NCBI GenBank assembly: GCA_002401155.1
Contig: NVSG01000002.1
Coordinates: forward strand, 407,462-471,461
Direction: 5' to 3'
Length of the DNA stretch: 64,000 bases
DNA from: Hyphomicrobiales bacterium
GTDB lineage: Bacteria > Pseudomonadota > Alphaproteobacteria > Rhizobiales > Rhizobiaceae
Made by a program: the position numbers and the translations under genes. Under the pieces are notes generated by a model. That model worked only from the letters and a program-made list of their open reading frames with translations. It ran no database searches and was not told the origin of the DNA. Below are positions 37,533-47,452 of this stretch, one piece after another (the stretch's first letter is position 1; each line of letters starts with the position of its first letter).

Positions 37533-37892
37533 TTAGTCAGCTATTCCCAATTCCTTGCGCAGTATCTTGGTCAATTTGCCTGTGATGATGGTGTAGGCAG
37601 CATTGATATAGTCTTCGATCGCCTCGTCGCTCATGGCTTTTTCTGCATCAATCTGCACCCATTTTGCGCGCGCCAGATAGGGCGCGGGGATGATATGCGG
37701 CTGCTCGCATAAAATCGTATAGGTGAGGTCAGAGCATTTGAAACTCAGTTTTTCATGCTCGCCCTTGCCCCATTTGGGATAAATCGCAAAGATTTTTCCG
37801 CCGATTTTCCATACCGATGCGTTGCCCCATTGAATGACGTGGGTTGCAGCTTTTAAACCACCGCAATAGACGTCAAATTCTTCGCGGGTCAT
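37533..37892 (-). CDS. MmcQ/YjbR family protein
   Basis: A 119-residue YjbR/CyaY-like fold protein. Family landmarks are WGNASVWKIGGKIFAIYPKW near residues 22-41 and the CEQPHIIPAPYLARAKWVQI segment near 62-81. Members are often called DNA-binding on structural grounds only. It is the second gene of a unit with the HAD hydrolase, overlapping it by four bases (ATGA). Confidence 0.92.
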   Translation of the reverse strand: MTREEFDVYCGGLKAATHVIQWGNASVWKIGGKIFAIYPKWGKGEHEKLSFKCSDLTYTILCEQPHIIPAPYLARAKWVQIDAEKAMSDEAIEDYINAAYTIITGKLTKILRKELGIAD

Positions 37893-38581
37893 GCAAGTTC
37901 ACCGCCCCAAAGGCCGAAGGCCTCAATCAGGGCAGGGAGGTCGCGGAAGTTTTTGATCACGGTTTCGGCCCCCGCATCGGTCAAAATATCCGCATGCCCG
38001 TGCCATGTGTGGGAGCCGCCGGTAAAGCCGACTACCCGCACGCCTGCAGCCCTCGCAGCCGTTACGCCGTGGGAAGAATCTTCCACAACAATTGCTTCTT
38101 CAGGTTTAACTTCAAATTCAGCCAGCGCTTTGAGAAAAACATCCGGCTTTGGCTTATTCATCGGCGGATCAAAATCCTTCGCCGAGAAAATATAGGGCCG
38201 GAACCGGTCATAAAGCTGCACACGGGTAAGCATGTCTTTCAGCCGATTGGCCGGTGAATTGGAACAAATGCAGCGCGGTTGATCAAACATATCCAGCACA
38301 TCATCTGCGCCGGGAATGATTTTCACCTCATTGCGAACCGCTTCGTCAATTTTTCCTGAAATGCCCGCCATCACTTTATCGGGAAAAGAAAAACCCAGTT
38401 CTTTTTCAATTTCAGCGCGAATATCGGCACCGGAACTCCCGGCAAACCGGATCGCAAATTCCTCGTTTTCAATCTCGTAACCAAGGCCGCGATAGGTTTC
38501 TGCCTCGATTTTCGAAGCAATAACTTCAGAATCGACAAGCACCCCATCGCAATCGAATATGACAAGTTTGATTTCTGACAT
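37889..38581 (-). CDS. HAD-superfamily phosphatase (subfamily IA, phosphoglycolate-phosphatase-like)
   Basis: A 230-residue HAD hydrolase. Motif I is FDCDGVLVDSE near residue 8, motif II is ICSNSPANRLK near 104, and motifs III/IV are KPKPDVFLKAL and VVEDSSHGVTAARAAG near 145-180. It probably removes phosphate from a sugar phosphate or phosphoglycolate; the substrate is unknown. The ATG at 38581 matches family starts, while the longer frame to 38644 is unsupported. It is divergent from ccrM. Confidence 0.93.
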   Translation of the reverse strand: MSEIKLVIFDCDGVLVDSEVIASKIEAETYRGLGYEIENEEFAIRFAGSSGADIRAEIEKELGFSFPDKVMAGISGKIDEAVRNEVKIIPGADDVLDMFDQPRCICSNSPANRLKDMLTRVQLYDRFRPYIFSAKDFDPPMNKPKPDVFLKALAEFEVKPEEAIVVEDSSHGVTAARAAGVRVVGFTGGSHTWHGHADILTDAGAETVIKNFRDLPALIEAFGLWGGELA

Positions 38582-38687
38582 GGAGGTTAAATACCTGTTT
38601 TGGGACAAAGATTCGTGAAAGATGAGCCATAGCATATTCATCAAATAGAACCACTCCCATCACTAAAAACAGAAAATATTTTTGTCT

Positions 38688-38702
38688 TTAATTCTTTATT
38701 TA
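38688..38702. promoter_or_regulatory. CtrA-box-like site upstream of ccrM
   Basis: TTAA-N7-TTTA, a seven-of-eight match to the CtrA consensus TTAA-N7-TTAA, ending 52 bases before the ccrM ATG. In Caulobacter, CtrA drives ccrM late in the cell cycle. A GANTC methylation site (GAGTC) lies at 38766-38770 just inside the gene. Confidence 0.45.
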
Positions 38703-38742
38703 CCCTGTTCGGTAACCATGTTGTCAAAGTTGTAACGCGTAA

Positions 38743-39897
<1,155 letters not shown>

Positions 39898-39932
39898 CAA
39901 TTTAAGAAATTATGCCGTGAACCAAGGCACTA

Positions 39933-39970
39933 AAAAGGGGAGTAACGGTGATACACGTTGCTCTCCTTTT
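39933..39970. terminator. Bidirectional terminator between ccrM and mutY
   Basis: A 15-position stem with two G-U pairs: left arm AAAAGGGGAGTAACG, right arm CGTTGCTCTCCTTTT, 8-base loop, then ATTTT on the plus strand and A-rich sequence on the other side. It reaches the first base pairs of the mutY stop codon. Confidence 0.75.
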
Positions 39971-41033
39971 ATTTTGGTTTCGTACAATCTGGTATGGCCT
40001 GTTCCAAAACCTTCTTCATCAATCCGGGCAAGGCTTCGCCAGCGAGTTCATGGCGACCGGACCACCAGCCTTCTTCGGTTGTCGTTTCCGCTTCCCCAAA
40101 CCACACCTCCAAAACCAGATGGAAATGCGTGAACGTATGGCGGATTTCTCCTTTATTGGTCCAGTTCAGCTTTATAGGCGCTGCATCACTTCCGGTCTTG
40201 CCATCCTGATTGGAATTCCAATCTGATGTTGGCACCACGCTCATGCCGCCTAACAGGCCGCTATCCGGGCGTTTTTGCAGGAAGATTGCACCGTCCTTGC
40301 GCTGGATGACGAAGGCTGCGCCTTTGCGGCTGGGCTTTTGGCGTTTTGGTGGGCGAACGGGGTAGCGCTCCATGTCGCCCTCTACCCTTGCATCGCATAA
40401 ATTCACCAATGGGCAGATGAGGCAGTTTGGTTTTTTGGGCGTGCATATCGTTGCCCCCAAATCCATGCAGGCTTGCGCAAAGTCTCCGGGACGAACGGAA
40501 CTGAAATTGGTTTTGACGTGTTTATGGATAGGGATTTTTGCGGCTGGTAGTGGCTTGGAAATTCGGAATAAACGGGCAAACACCCGCTCAACATTGCCAT
40601 CAACCACGGCGGTTTCTTCACCAAAGGCAATGGCCGAGATCGCCGCACTGGTATAATCACCAATGCCGGGCAGGGCTTTTAGCTCTCCGATATCGTTTGG
40701 AAATTGTCCATCCATTTCAAAGGCCACAATCTCCGCACAACGCTTTAAATTTCGAGCGCGGGAATAATAGCCAAGTCCGGCCCATGCTTTCATCACATCT
40801 TCTGTTTCAGCATTGGCTAGTGCCGCCACATTGGGCCATTTATCGATGAATTTCAGGAAATAGGCCTGCACCGTCACGACTTGGGTCTGTTGCAACATGA
40901 TTTCTGACAGCCACACATGATATGGATCGGCAATCACGCCGGCTTTGCCATCCTCAGGCGGGATACGCCAAGGCAGCTTTCGCGCGTTCTGGTCGTACCA
41001 GTTCAGCAGGTCAATTGAAATTCGGTCAGTCAA
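39969..41033 (-). CDS. mutY: A/G-specific adenine DNA glycosylase
   Basis: A 354-residue base-excision repair enzyme that removes adenine opposite 8-oxoguanine. The catalytic Glu44 is in WLSEIMLQQTQ. The helix-hairpin-helix with its Asp is in LPGIGDYTSAAISAIAFGEE near 130-150. The [4Fe-4S] ligands are C-x6-C-x2-C-x5-C in the stretch ending CPLVNLC. A NUDIX-like C-terminal domain reads 8-oxoG. No ATG is available near the expected start; TTG at 41033 (protein MTDRISIDLL) is the best candidate. The longest frame, to 41285, overlaps the divergent DUF721 gene and is rejected. Confidence 0.94.
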   Translation of the reverse strand: MTDRISIDLLNWYDQNARKLPWRIPPEDGKAGVIADPYHVWLSEIMLQQTQVVTVQAYFLKFIDKWPNVAALANAETEDVMKAWAGLGYYSRARNLKRCAEIVAFEMDGQFPNDIGELKALPGIGDYTSAAISAIAFGEETAVVDGNVERVFARLFRISKPLPAAKIPIHKHVKTNFSSVRPGDFAQACMDLGATICTPKKPNCLICPLVNLCDARVEGDMERYPVRPPKRQKPSRKGAAFVIQRKDGAIFLQKRPDSGLLGGMSVVPTSDWNSNQDGKTGSDAAPIKLNWTNKGEIRHTFTHFHLVLEVWFGEAETTTEEGWWSGRHELAGEALPGLMKKVLEQAIPDCTKPK

Positions 41034-41093
41034 TGTTAGAATAGTACCTGAAAATGTGAAAATCGAATCCCAGTAATAGCGAAGCCAAATCCG

Positions 41094-41645
41094 TTGAACC
41101 AGCCCGCAGATAAAAAGCCCCGCACTAAAAAGATTAAAAAGCTGAAGCGCAATAATCAGCGAGCAAAATCTATGAGCGAGTTGGTGGGCGGGATTTTGGA
41201 GCCGATCATTGCCAAGCGGGCAGGCATGACCCTTAGCCTGATGAATGCATGGGCGGATATTATTGGCGGCCAGCTTGGCAAACATTCACGCCCCGAAAAA
41301 ATCCTGTGGCCACGCCGTGCCCATGATGACGACCCATTTCAACCGGCAACGCTGGTGGTGGCATGCGACGGTGCGCAGGCGATTTTCTTCCAGCATGAAA
41401 CCGACGCGATCATTGAGCGGGTGAATACATTCTTCGGTTTCAACGCTATCAGCCGCATCAAAATCCAGCAAAAGCCGGTAGCAAGCTATTCTCCAGAAAA
41501 GGCCAGTGAGGCGTCAAAAGAGCTGAATGAAGCTGAAAAGCAAAGGCTCACCGAAATGGTCGGCAACGTCGAAGACGACGAGTTACGTCAAAAACTAACC
41601 AAGCTAGGCGAAGGCATCATCCTGCGCCAACGCGATGAAGACTAG
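41094..41645 (+). CDS. DUF721 (DciA-like) family protein
   Basis: 183 residues. The DUF721 core runs from AKSMSELVGGILEPIIAKRA to about residue 130. DUF721 proteins resemble DciA, the loader or operator of the replicative helicase in most bacteria, so a role in replication is plausible. The N-terminal 26 residues are very Lys/Arg-rich. The start is TTG at 41094; an ATG at 41172 would give a shorter form. Only 60 bases separate this start from the divergent mutY start. Confidence 0.88.
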   Translation: MNQPADKKPRTKKIKKLKRNNQRAKSMSELVGGILEPIIAKRAGMTLSLMNAWADIIGGQLGKHSRPEKILWPRRAHDDDPFQPATLVVACDGAQAIFFQHETDAIIERVNTFFGFNAISRIKIQQKPVASYSPEKASEASKELNEAEKQRLTEMVGNVEDDELRQKLTKLGEGIILRQRDED

Positions 41646-41670
41646 CCACAATCCTGCGTGGAAAAAGAAT

Positions 41671-41765
41671 GAGAGCCCGCAGGGCGAGCGTGGGAACCCG
41701 GCGCTAGCTGCGCCGCGCTTACGCAGGGCCCGACCGACAGGGAGGATACGCCCGTGAGAACAAAG
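41671..41765 (+). repeat. Hairpin-rich intergenic repeat, copy E1
   Basis: Module order as in D2: hairpin GCCC-GCA-GGGC, GAGCGTGGGAA, hairpin II CGGCGC-TAGCT-GCGCCG, GCAGGGCCCGA, GGAGGATACGCCC, and the 3' end GTGAGAACAAAG. It is followed after two bases by copy E2 in the same direction. Confidence 0.87.
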
Positions 41766-41767
41766 AC

Positions 41768-41884
41768 GAGAGCCCAAAGGGCGAGCATGGAAACCCGGCG
41801 CTAATGTGCCGCGTCTCGCAGGCCCGAGCGTCATGTCGAAGACATGCCACAGAAATGCGGAGGATACGCCGTGAGAGCAAACAA
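41768..41884 (+). repeat. Hairpin-rich intergenic repeat, copy E2
   Basis: A tandem partner of E1. It has hairpin GCCC-AAA-GGGC, hairpin II GGCGC-TAAT-GTGCC (one G-U pair), an extra ATGTC/GACAT hairpin shared with copy A, then GAGGATACGCCGTGAGAGCAAACAA. Its end runs into the large palindrome at 41888-41930. Confidence 0.85.
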
Positions 41885-41887
41885 CCA

Positions 41888-41930
41888 ACAAAATCACATC
41901 ACGTAAAATTTACGAAAATTGTGATTTTGT
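41888..41930. other. Nested palindrome next to repeat copy E2
   Basis: A perfect 11-bp inverted repeat (ACAAAATCACA / TGTGATTTTGT) encloses a second 6-bp one (CGTAAA / TTTACG). On the minus strand it is followed by TGGTTGTTTGCTCTCAC from the repeat, as in the other terminator-linked copies, but no minus-strand gene ends here. It lies 88 bases upstream of the dsbA-like gene. Confidence 0.6.
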
Positions 41931-42017
41931 CCCATTTCAGTCGCGTTTTTCTGCATTATGTTATATCAACGGGAAATATTTTTACGCCCGAAGCTTTTTT
42001 AATCGACAGGACGCAAC

Positions 42018-42650
42018 ATGCTGATAAATAGACGCCGAATTCTTGAACTCTCTGGTGCCACAGGCCTTGTTCTGGCGGTTGGTGGGTTACCAAATCCTGC
42101 ATTTGCGGAAGATCTTTCCACTTTGATGGAACCTGGCCCTATGGGCGATAAATTCATCGGCAAGGAAGATGCTCCCGTTACGATCATCGAATACGCCTCC
42201 ATGACGTGCCCTCATTGTGCGACTTTTCACAAAGATGTTCTGCCTGATCTGAAGGAAAAATTCATCGATACGGGTAAAGCCCGTTTGATTTTCCGCGAAT
42301 TCCCGTTTGATCCAAGAGCAATGGCAGCCTTTATGTTGGCGCGCTGTGCACCTGAAGGCATGTATTTCCCAATGATTGATGTGTTGTTCAAACAACAGTC
42401 AAAGTGGGTTCGTGCACAAGATCCTGTGCCTCCACTACAAAATATTGCAAAACTGGCAGGTTTTACACAAGAGTCCTTCGAAGCCTGCTTGAAAGATCAG
42501 AAAATTCTAGACAGTGTGATGGCGGTTCAAAAGAAAGCGGCAAAGGACTATGGGGTGAACGCCACTCCTATGTTCTTCATCAATGGTGAGAAATTTGAAG
42601 GCGCTTATACAGTCGAGGATATGTCGAAAGCAATCGAAGCTGCCATGTAG
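42018..42650 (+). CDS. DsbA-family thiol-disulfide oxidoreductase
   Basis: 210 residues. The signal peptide (residues 1-30, NRRRILELSG... with a twin-arginine-like RRR and AFA cleavage site) exports it to the periplasm. The thioredoxin fold carries CPHC at residues 64-67 in EYASMTCPHCATF, a cis-Pro loop in VNATPMFFINGEKFEG near 175, and a helical insert between. It resembles the DsbA/BdbD-like proteins encoded before smc in Hyphomicrobiales. AGGA precedes the ATG. Repeats E1 and E2 and a palindrome lie upstream. Confidence 0.94.
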   Translation: MLINRRRILELSGATGLVLAVGGLPNPAFAEDLSTLMEPGPMGDKFIGKEDAPVTIIEYASMTCPHCATFHKDVLPDLKEKFIDTGKARLIFREFPFDPRAMAAFMLARCAPEGMYFPMIDVLFKQQSKWVRAQDPVPPLQNIAKLAGFTQESFEACLKDQKILDSVMAVQKKAAKDYGVNATPMFFINGEKFEGAYTVEDMSKAIEAAM

Positions 42651-42719
42651 TGTTTTAAGCACGCATGGGGTTTTCGCTTGCGTGCCTGACTGTGTCTTGT
42701 TTCATGGGGTAATCGCCCC

Positions 42720-45700
42720 ATGAAGTTCAACAAGCTTCGGGTTCTAGGCTTCAAATCCTTTGTAGAGCCGACAGAATTTTATATCGAAAAAGGACTGACC
42801 GGCGTTGTCGGTCCCAATGGCTGCGGTAAGTCCAATCTGGTCGAAGCCTTGCGCTGGGTTATGGGCGAAAATTCCTATAAAAACATGCGCGCATCTGGCA
42901 TGGATGATGTGATTTTCTCTGGTTCCGGCAACAGACCTTCGCGTAACACCGCTGAGGTCACGCTTTTCCTTGATAATACCGATAGAACCGCTCCGGCTCA
43001 GTTTAATGACGCCGACGAATTGCAGGTTTCGCGGCGCATCGAGCGTGAATCCGGTTCCGTTTACCGCATCAATGGCAAGGATGTTCGCGCCAAGGATGTG
43101 CAACTGCTTTTCGCTGATGCTTCCACCGGTGCGCGGTCGCCTTCCATGGTCGGGCAGGGGCGTATTGGCGAACTGATTTCTGCCAAGCCGCAGGCAAGAC
43201 GGGCACTGCTTGAGGAAGCTGCCGGTATTTCCGGGCTTCACTCGCGTCGCCACGAAGCAGAATTGCGCCTCAAGGGCGCTGAAACCAATCTTGAGCGGCT
43301 GGAAGACGTGGTTACCCAAATGGATAGCCAGTTGGATAGCCTCAAACGTCAGGCACGACAGGCCGCTCGCTACCGCAATCTTTCCGGCGATATTCGCAAG
43401 ACCGAAGCATTGCTGTTTCATCTGCGCTGGGCCGGTGCCAAAGAGGTAGAGGTCGAAGCGGAAAATGCGCTGAACGCAGCAACTGTCGCCGTTGCAAGCG
43501 CTGCCGAATTACAGGGTAAGGATGCCACCACACAGGCCGTTATCGCTCACAAATTACCGCAATTGCGTGACGATGAAGCCGCCGCCGCCGCAGGCTTGCA
43601 ACGTTTGACCATTGCTCGTAAACAAATCGACGAAGAAATCGCCCGTATCGCCGAGCGCAGAGCCGAGCTTGAAAGCCGTATCACGCAACTTAACGGCGAT
43701 ATCGAACGCGAAGAGCGCATGATTTCCGAGAACTCAGAGTTTCTCGAACGTCTGGAAGCAGAAGAAGCCGAACTGCAAAGCCAAAGCCGCAATCTCGCTG
43801 AGACTGAGGCAAAAACCAAGGAAGTTCTGGAACAAACCACGTTGCGGCTTGGCGAAAGCGAAAAGGCTTTCACCGACCTTACCGCTGATCTTGCCGAGCA
43901 AAACGCTCGCAAAAGCCAATTGGTAAAAACCCTGCAACAGGCAAATGAGCGTAAATCGCGCCTCGATAGTCAAATGCAACAGGTCGAGCAGGATTTAACA
44001 AAAATCATCGCCGATATCGCAGCCCTTGCCGGTCCGAAGGACAAGCTTGAGGCGGTCGAGAAGCTTGAGGCAACGCTCGCCGCGCAGGAAGATCAGCTGG
44101 AACAGGCTGAGGCGCTGATCGTTGAAAAACGGCAGGCTGAACAGACCGCTCGCGAACCACTGACCGCAGCTCAGGCCCGGGTGAAAGAGGTTGAAACCGA
44201 AGCCAGAACCCTGCGCAATATTCTCAATCAGGGCGGGCAGGATTTGTTCCCGGCCATTGTTGAGAAAATCAAGGTTGAAGCTGGCTATGAGGCGGCTTTG
44301 GGTGCAGCCCTTGGCGAAGATTTGGACGTTTCAACCGATGCTTCCGCTCCCGCCCATTGGGGCTTGATTTCAGGTGAGGGCGATCAAGCGCTGCCTGATG
44401 GCGCAACACCGCTCGCTTCATTCGTCAAAGCGCCTGCAGAGCTTTCGCGCCGCTTGGCCCAGATTGGCGTTGCCACAAAGGAAAACGGCAAAGCGCTGCA
44501 AAAACTGCTGAAACCGGGCCAGAGACTTGTTTCCCTCGAGGGTGATTTATGGCGCTGGGATGGTTATTCCGCTGGTGCCGAAGCGCCAACGCCTGCGGCC
44601 CAACGCCTTGCCCAGAAAAACCGCTTGGCTGAATTAGATAAAGAATTTGATCTGGCAATCGCTGCGCTTCGCGCGGTGGAAGCGGCGTTTGAGACCGCAA
44701 AAGCAGATGCCCAGTCAGCAAATGACAAGCAACAAAAAACCCGCGAAACCTTGCGCGGCGTGCAACGCGAATTAGGCATTGCCCGCGAAGAACACACCGT
44801 TGCCGAACGTGCCGTAAGCCAGTTTGCCAACCGCAAATCTGCGCTGGAAGAAGCAAAAAGCCGGTTATCTGCCGATATCGAAGAAATGCAGGTTTCGTTG
44901 GTTGAAGCTGAAACCGCTTTGGCAACTGTGCCCGATATCGGAGCGCTTGATGCCGAGCTTGATACAAAACGCACCAAGCTGGCACAGGACCGCGCCGAAC
45001 TCGCCGAAGCCCGCGCCAATGCCGATGGCCTTTCGCGCGAAGCAGAAGCACGCGGCAGACGCCTACAGGCAATCATCGGCGAGCGCGATAACTGGAATAA
45101 CCGCGCCTCTAACGCCAAAAAGCAGGCAGCAACCCTGCGCACGCGCCACACCAAATCAAGCGAAGACCTCACTGAGATTGAAAAGGCGCCAGCCGAATTT
45201 GAAAGCAAACGCATCGCCCTGATTGGCCAGCTAGAGCAGGCAGAAACGAAACGCTCCGATGCCGCCGATATTCTTGCACGAACCGAGAGTGGCCTTGCGG
45301 ATGCTGACCGTGCTGCGAACGCTTCTCTTGCCGCATTGTCGGAAGCCCGCGAGAAGCGCGGCAGAACCGAAGAGCGGGTGGATTCTTCACAAGAGCGCCG
45401 CGTTGAAATCGAAGCCCGAATTCGCGAAGAACTCGATTGTCATCCCGCCGATGTGCTGGCAATCACCGAACTGGATGCGGACGCAAGACTGCCTGATATA
45501 GCTCCGACCGAGAACAAGTTGGAGAAACTAAAGTCCGACCGTGAACGTCTTGGCGCAGTGAATTTGCGCGCCGATACTGAGCAGGAAGAAATTCAGGAAA
45601 GCCGCGATAATCTGGTCAATGAACGCGATGATTTGATCGAAGCCATCCACAAATTACGCCTCGGAATTCAAAGCCTGAACAAGGAAGGCCGCGTACGTTT

Positions 45701-46175
45701 GCTGGAAGCTTTTGACGAGGTCAACGAGCAATTCAAACGTCTCTTCACCCACCTATTCGGCGGCGGAACCGCGGAATTACAACTGATTGAATCCGACGAT
45801 CCACTGGAAGCAGGCCTCGAAATTCTGGCACGCCCACCGGGCAAAAAACCCCAGACCATGACGTTATTATCCGGCGGCGAACAAGCCCTCACAGCCATGG
45901 CCCTGATCTTCGCCGTGTTCTTAACTAACCCCGCCCCGATCTGCGTATTGGACGAAGTTGATGCCCCATTAGACGATCACAACGTCGAGCGTTTCTGTAA
46001 TCTGATGGACGAAATGGCAGGAGCCACCGACACCAGGTTCGTCATCATCACCCACAACCCAATTACCATGGCCAGAATGAACCGCCTGTTCGGTGTAACC
46101 ATGGCCGAGCGCGGCGTTAGCCAATTGGTGTCAGTAGATTTGGGTGCCGCCGAGAAACTGGTTGAGGTAGTTTAA
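42720..46175 (+). CDS. smc: Chromosome segregation protein SMC
   Basis: An 1151-residue SMC ATPase of the condensin complex. Walker A is GPNGCGKSNLVEALRWVMGE near residue 32. Two long coiled coils (about 170-500 and 640-990, rich in Glu, Ala, Arg and Leu) flank a hinge beginning near DLFPAIVEKIKVEAGYEAAL (about residue 510). The C-terminal head has the signature LLSGGEQALTAMAL and Walker B ICVLDEVDAPLDDHN near 1078. Its ScpA and ScpB partners are not in the window. It lies 69 bases after dsbA. Confidence 0.97.
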   Translation: MKFNKLRVLGFKSFVEPTEFYIEKGLTGVVGPNGCGKSNLVEALRWVMGENSYKNMRASGMDDVIFSGSGNRPSRNTAEVTLFLDNTDRTAPAQFNDADELQVSRRIERESGSVYRINGKDVRAKDVQLLFADASTGARSPSMVGQGRIGELISAKPQARRALLEEAAGISGLHSRRHEAELRLKGAETNLERLEDVVTQMDSQLDSLKRQARQAARYRNLSGDIRKTEALLFHLRWAGAKEVEVEAENALNAATVAVASAAELQGKDATTQAVIAHKLPQLRDDEAAAAAGLQRLTIARKQIDEEIARIAERRAELESRITQLNGDIEREERMISENSEFLERLEAEEAELQSQSRNLAETEAKTKEVLEQTTLRLGESEKAFTDLTADLAEQNARKSQLVKTLQQANERKSRLDSQMQQVEQDLTKIIADIAALAGPKDKLEAVEKLEATLAAQEDQLEQAEALIVEKRQAEQTAREPLTAAQARVKEVETEARTLRNILNQGGQDLFPAIVEKIKVEAGYEAALGAALGEDLDVSTDASAPAHWGLISGEGDQALPDGATPLASFVKAPAELSRRLAQIGVATKENGKALQKLLKPGQRLVSLEGDLWRWDGYSAGAEAPTPAAQRLAQKNRLAELDKEFDLAIAALRAVEAAFETAKADAQSANDKQQKTRETLRGVQRELGIAREEHTVAERAVSQFANRKSALEEAKSRLSADIEEMQVSLVEAETALATVPDIGALDAELDTKRTKLAQDRAELAEARANADGLSREAEARGRRLQAIIGERDNWNNRASNAKKQAATLRTRHTKSSEDLTEIEKAPAEFESKRIALIGQLEQAETKRSDAADILARTESGLADADRAANASLAALSEAREKRGRTEERVDSSQERRVEIEARIREELDCHPADVLAITELDADARLPDIAPTENKLEKLKSDRERLGAVNLRADTEQEEIQESRDNLVNERDDLIEAIHKLRLGIQSLNKEGRVRLLEAFDEVNEQFKRLFTHLFGGGTAELQLIESDDPLEAGLEILARPPGKKPQTMTLLSGGEQALTAMALIFAVFLTNPAPICVLDEVDAPLDDHNVERFCNLMDEMAGATDTRFVIITHNPITMARMNRLFGVTMAERGVSQLVSVDLGAAEKLVEVV

Positions 46176-46199
46176 GGGAGAGAGACATATGGTAATTAT

Positions 46200-46808
46200 T
46201 TGGCGTCAAATCTTTTGACAGAGTTTTTGCCAATAACAGCGTTAATTGCGATAGTTCTTTTTGCATTTAAGGAAGTTCTTGAGGCGTGGAGAAGGCATAA
46301 AGCAAAAGCACGAACTAGACGAGCAACCCGAACTCTGTTGGTGCATGAATTGGAGCGCAATAAATGGGCTCTGAAAAATTTCCGAAAACATCTAGAAAAT
46401 TTTGAATGGGCTATCAATGAAAACGGTAGTATCCAATTGCTAGACGAAGCCAGTGGCCACAGAAGGATCGAACTTTTATTCGATGGTGAAATGTCGTCAT
46501 CTTCATTACTTGCGGATGTTTACGCCGACACATTGTCGAACAATTTGTTGGAAATTGCGGTAAATGATGAGAGCATTTTTGAAACTGTGCTGGATGCATA
46601 TGATGCATTAAAGGAATTGCAGCATTTGCATGACAACATACTGGTGCGCGCGTCAGAGCCGTTCAATTGCGCTGACGGCACCAGGCCAGATTTTATTGAA
46701 TCGTTCATTGAGTACGCAAAGGCTGAACTTGATCTTATTGAAAAGGACTTGGCGAAATTATACAGGCAATGCACGGGCAAGGATTTTGAGAATTTTCGGT
46801 TGAGGTAG
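46200..46808 (+). CDS. Hypothetical single-pass membrane protein
   Basis: 202 residues from TTG at 46200. One N-terminal membrane helix (about residues 8-24: LPITALIAIVLFAFKEVLEA) is followed by a strongly basic segment (RRHKAKARTRRATR) and a helical, acidic cytoplasmic part. No ATG or GTG exists in frame after the smc stop, and GGGAGAGAG lies about 14 bases upstream, so the N terminus is uncertain. I recognise no family. It lacks a conserved-neighbour context and may be an accessory gene inserted after smc. Confidence 0.55.
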   Translation: MASNLLTEFLPITALIAIVLFAFKEVLEAWRRHKAKARTRRATRTLLVHELERNKWALKNFRKHLENFEWAINENGSIQLLDEASGHRRIELLFDGEMSSSSLLADVYADTLSNNLLEIAVNDESIFETVLDAYDALKELQHLHDNILVRASEPFNCADGTRPDFIESFIEYAKAELDLIEKDLAKLYRQCTGKDFENFRLR

Positions 46809-46976
46809 AAAATTTGCTGAATGGGCAGGTTTGTTCCGCAATGGTTTGATGCCCAAATCAGGGCTAATAGTTTGATAAAAATGGCGGAACTCAAATTTTC
46901 GTTGATTACCCTTTTTTTCCTATTCAGTGCGGAGACCAAATATTGCACCCCGTTATCACTTCTCCTATAGTTAGTA

Positions 46977-47444
46977 ATGAAAGACCCATTTTCACGACCA
47001 AAAATACGCACCGGCCTGTTTTATCATAATCCAATCGCGGCACTTGATTGGATAGAAAAGGCATTTGGTTTCACACGGTCCATGGATATTCGTGATCAGC
47101 ATGGCGAACTTGTCCATGCAGAAATGACGTTTGGCCACGCTTCGATTATCATCGATAGTGAGTGGTCGGATTTTGTTGCTAGCCCGCTTTCCAACCAAGG
47201 TGTGAATACGCAGATAATCTATGTTCAACTTGAAAATGATATTGAACAACATTGTGAACATGCACGCTTCTGCGGTGCGGAAATTATTCAGGAACCAGAG
47301 TCTCAATATTACGGTGATTGTGTTTATAGAGCCAAGGATATTGAAGGCCATGTCTGGACATTCTCGCAGGCAATTCGTGATATTGGTAAAGCGGAAGCCG
47401 AGCAATTGGGCGAAGTAAAAATTAGCGGCTGGCATAGGGATTGA
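46977..47444 (+). CDS. VOC (glyoxalase/bleomycin-resistance fold) family protein
   Basis: A 155-residue protein of the vicinal oxygen chelate fold. The opening TGLFYHNPIAALDWIEKAFG, ELVHAEMTFGHASIIIDSEW and the C-terminal AKDIEGHVWTFSQAI match the YdeM/PhnB-like VOC group. Such proteins can be enzymes or drug-binding proteins; no activity can be assigned. It is eight bases upstream of the DUF3830 gene and likely co-transcribed. No strong ribosome binding site is visible. Confidence 0.87.
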   Translation: MKDPFSRPKIRTGLFYHNPIAALDWIEKAFGFTRSMDIRDQHGELVHAEMTFGHASIIIDSEWSDFVASPLSNQGVNTQIIYVQLENDIEQHCEHARFCGAEIIQEPESQYYGDCVYRAKDIEGHVWTFSQAIRDIGKAEAEQLGEVKISGWHRD

Positions 47445-47452
47445 GCAGATAA

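Noticed and set aside
44425..45214. Two antisense frames of over 210 codons opposite smc
   Set aside because: The biased codons of the coiled-coil region open long antisense frames; the translations are Arg/Ser-rich and unlike real proteins.
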